A DNA stretch of 5,806 bases from NCBI GenBank assembly GCA_964442035.1, contig CAYTWZ010000104.1, forward strand, positions 1 through 5,806, read 5' to 3'. The position numbers and the translations under genes were made by a program. Source of the DNA: JAFLUQ01 sp964442035. GTDB taxonomy: Bacteria > Bacillota > Clostridia > UMGS1883. The notes below the pieces were generated by a model. It saw nothing but the letters and a program-made list of their open reading frames with translations, made no database searches and was not told the origin of the DNA. Each line of letters begins with the position of its first letter. The stretch's first letter is position 1. Positions 3,808 through 5,806 of this stretch are shown piece by piece.

Positions 3808-5704
3808 CTTTTGACGCGATTTCTTCAAGTATTTTTTCCGCAAAAGCTTCAACACTCATAGAGCCAAGGTCGCCGTCCTTGCGGTTGCGGACGCTGATCA
3901 CGTTGTTTTCAATATCCTTATCGCCGGCGATAATCATATATGGAATCTTCTCCAGCTGAGCCTCACGGATCTTGAAGCCGATTTTTTCGTTGCGCTCGTC
4001 AACCTCGGTACGGACGCCCTTTGCCTCAAGAATATCCCTAACCTGACGCACATAATCAATGTGACGGTCAGCTATTGGCATAAGCTTAACCTGTACGGGA
4101 TTGAGCCATGTGGGGAAGGCCCCGGCGTAATGCTCGGTGATTACACCGATAAATCTTTCGATAGAGCCCAAAACGACCCTGTGTATCATTACGGGGCGGT
4201 GCTTAACACCGTCAGCACCCATATATTCAAGCTCAAAGCGCTCAGGCATCTGCATATCCAGCTGAATGGTGCCGCACTGCCATGTACGTCCAAGGGAGTC
4301 TGCAAGATGAAAGTCGAGTTTGGGGCCGTAAAAAGCGCCGTCACCTTCATTGATAACATATTCCTTGCCCATACCGGAAATTGCGCTTTTTAGTGTTTCC
4401 GTAGCAAAATTCCATGTTTCCTCATCACCTATATGATCCTCCGGCATTGTGGAAACTTCGATCTGGTAGGAAAGGCCGAATACGGAGTATACCTCATCAA
4501 ACAGCCTTACAACGTTTTGTATTTCTGCTTCCATCTGATCCCATGTCATGAAAATATGGGCGTCGTCCTGGGTGAAACAGCGCACCCGAAACAATCCGTG
4601 GAGGGCACCGGACTTCTCGTGGCGGTGAACCAGACCCAGCTCCGCCATTCTCAGGGGAAGATCACGGTAGGACCGGGGCTTGCTCTTGTAAACCAGCATT
4701 CCGCCGGGACAGTTCATAGGCTTTATGGCATAGTCCTGATCGTCAATGACGGTAGTATACATATTATCTTTGTAATGATCCCAGTGCCCGCTGCGGTGCC
4801 AAAGCTCCTGATTAAGGATAATGGGGGTGGATATTTCAACGTAGCCGTATTTTTTGTGTACCTCTCTCCAATAGTCGAGAAGAGTGTTGCGCAGTACCAT
4901 TCCCTTGGGGAGGAAGAAGGGAAAGCCCGGCCCCTCATCCATAAAGGTAAACAGATCAAGTTCCTTGCCTAATTTCCGATGGTCACGCTTTTTCGCTTCC
5001 TCTACAGCCGCAAGATATGCATCCAGCTCACTTGCCTTGGGGAAGGCGGTTGCGTAAATACGGGTCAGCATCTTGTTTTTTTCACTGCCCCTCCAATAAG
5101 CTCCCGCGGTGCCGGTAAGCTTGAAAGCCTTTACAGCGCCGGTAGTCATAAGGTGAGGCCCGGCGCACAGATCCGTAAAGTCACCCTGCTTATAAAATGA
5201 AATAACAGCGTCCTCAGGGAGGTCATTGATAAGCTCGACCTTGTACGGCTCGTTCTTTCCCGTCATAAAAGCAATAGCTTCGCTGCGGGGAAGCTCAAAA
5301 TACTCCAAAGGAAGGTTTTCCTTCACGATTTTTTTCATCTCAGCCTCGATTTTGGGCAGATCCTCCAGCGTCAGCGCACCGTCTGAGTCAAAGTCATAGT
5401 AAAATCCGTTGTCAATAGCGGGTCCTATGGCCAGCTTTATATCGGGATAAAGCCGCTTTACGGCCTGAGCCATAATGTGGCTGGCAGTGTGGCGGAAGGT
5501 GCGGCGTCCCTCATCAGTGTCAAAATTGCAGAATTCCACTGTGCAGTCGGTAGTCACCGAAGTCCTCAGGTCGGTCATTTTGCCGTCCACAAGGGCACAG
5601 TAGGTGTTCCTGGCCAGACCTTCACTTATCGACCTGGCAATGTCAATAAGCTTTACTCCGGGCTCGTATTCTCTTACATCGCCCTTAAGGCTTACTTTTA
5701 TCAT
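3803..5704 (-). CDS. thrS: Threonyl-tRNA synthetase
   Basis: ThrRS charges tRNA-Thr with threonine using ATP. The 633-residue product is full length. Its domains in order are an N-terminal TGS domain (about 1-60); the editing domain with HTASH (His72, His76) and CAGPH (Cys180, His184), which removes mischarged serine; the class II catalytic core; and the anticodon-binding domain (about 535-633). The core shows MNCPGGM, the motif 2 region HRHEKSGALHGLFRVR, QDDAHIF and the motif 3 segment GSIERFIGVITEH. The catalytic zinc ligands Cys332, His383 and His508 are all present. ATG 5702-5704 (MIKVSLKG) is the family start. AGGA (5717-5720) is 12 nt upstream, slightly long, and a TTG immediately before the ATG is 9 nt away. 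It is the first gene of the minus-strand series, driven by a consensus promoter with a short leader. Confidence 0.97.
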   Translation of the reverse strand: MIKVSLKGDVREYEPGVKLIDIARSISEGLARNTYCALVDGKMTDLRTSVTTDCTVEFCNFDTDEGRRTFRHTASHIMAQAVKRLYPDIKLAIGPAIDNGFYYDFDSDGALTLEDLPKIEAEMKKIVKENLPLEYFELPRSEAIAFMTGKNEPYKVELINDLPEDAVISFYKQGDFTDLCAGPHLMTTGAVKAFKLTGTAGAYWRGSEKNKMLTRIYATAFPKASELDAYLAAVEEAKKRDHRKLGKELDLFTFMDEGPGFPFFLPKGMVLRNTLLDYWREVHKKYGYVEISTPIILNQELWHRSGHWDHYKDNMYTTVIDDQDYAIKPMNCPGGMLVYKSKPRSYRDLPLRMAELGLVHRHEKSGALHGLFRVRCFTQDDAHIFMTWDQMEAEIQNVVRLFDEVYSVFGLSYQIEVSTMPEDHIGDEETWNFATETLKSAISGMGKEYVINEGDGAFYGPKLDFHLADSLGRTWQCGTIQLDMQMPERFELEYMGADGVKHRPVMIHRVVLGSIERFIGVITEHYAGAFPTWLNPVQVKLMPIADRHIDYVRQVRDILEAKGVRTEVDERNEKIGFKIREAQLEKIPYMIIAGDKDIENNVISVRNRKDGDLGSMSVEAFAEKILEEIASKA

Positions 5705-5708
5705 CAAT

Positions 5709-5745
5709 AGGACACATCCTTTCTTTGTCAGGGACAAGCTGTCCC
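5709..5745 (-). promoter_or_regulatory. thrS leader hairpins
   Basis: In minus-strand RNA, GGGACA-GCU-UGUCCC (5745-5731) forms a 6-bp hairpin at the very 5' end. AGGA-UGUG-UCCU (5720-5709) can pair the Shine-Dalgarno AGGA with bases just before the start codon. The GGGACA arm can alternatively pair with UGUCCU (5714-5709). The stems are short and the regulatory meaning is unproven. Confidence 0.4.
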
Positions 5746-5754
5746 ATTAGATAA

Positions 5755-5783
5755 ATTATATCACACATGTGAAAAGTTGTCAA
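5755..5783 (-). promoter_or_regulatory. Consensus sigma-A promoter of thrS
   Basis: In minus orientation TTGACA (5778-5783) and TATAAT (5755-5760) are both perfect, separated by exactly 17 bp, with an additional extended -10 TG (TGATATAAT). The predicted start near 5748 gives a leader of about 44 nt before the ATG. Confidence 0.9.
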
Positions 5784-5806
5784 TAATAACTTGCCAATAA
5801 AAATCA

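Noticed and set aside
1..5806. CRISPR arrays, tRNA or rRNA genes, defence systems
   Set aside because: No regularly spaced repeats, no tRNA-like cloverleaf, no rRNA sequence and no defence-type domains were seen on either strand.

Overview
The window looks like chromosome of a spore-forming Clostridia member, probably of the Ruminococcus/Oscillospiraceae type. The reasons are a clear spoIIID sporulation regulator, a DUF6062-type Cys-rich protein and a small paired-CBS protein of the kind common in that group, strong AGGAGG-like ribosome binding sites, and AT-rich intergenic DNA. The assignment rests on recalled family resemblance, not on a search.

Layout. Bases 1-600 hold no intact gene. There is a terminator-like hairpin, then a short plus-strand reading frame with a good ribosome binding site (107-223) that looks like the cut-off start of a phage or mobile-element protein. 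A run of abutting hairpins follows (about 240-440), whose identity I do not recognise. From about 534 to the right end every gene is on the minus strand. In transcription order (right to left) these are threonyl-tRNA synthetase (thrS), KDPG/KHG aldolase (eda), a cytidylate-kinase-like P-loop protein, spoIIID, a DUF6062-type protein, and a paired-CBS-domain protein ending in a terminator at 534-558.

Transcription units. thrS has a textbook sigma-A promoter inside the window and a leader of only about 44 nt, too short for a T-box. eda follows after 58 nt and is closed by a strong bidirectional terminator (3051-3086). The kinase-like gene and spoIIID come next. The DUF6062 and CBS genes each seem to have an extended -10 promoter.

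The most interesting signal is at spoIIID. An 11-bp perfect inverted repeat buries its Shine-Dalgarno sequence. A sigma-E-like promoter (-35 ATCATATC, 14-bp spacer, -10 CATAGTCT) overlaps that repeat so that its predicted start site lies beyond the 5' arm. Read-through RNA from the kinase-like gene could then form the hairpin and be poorly translated, while RNA started at the sigma-E-like promoter would have a free ribosome binding site. This is inferred from sequence alone. Several annotated starts were also moved: eda, DUF6062 and the kinase-like gene are better begun at internal ATG codons than at the longest possible TTG/GTG starts.
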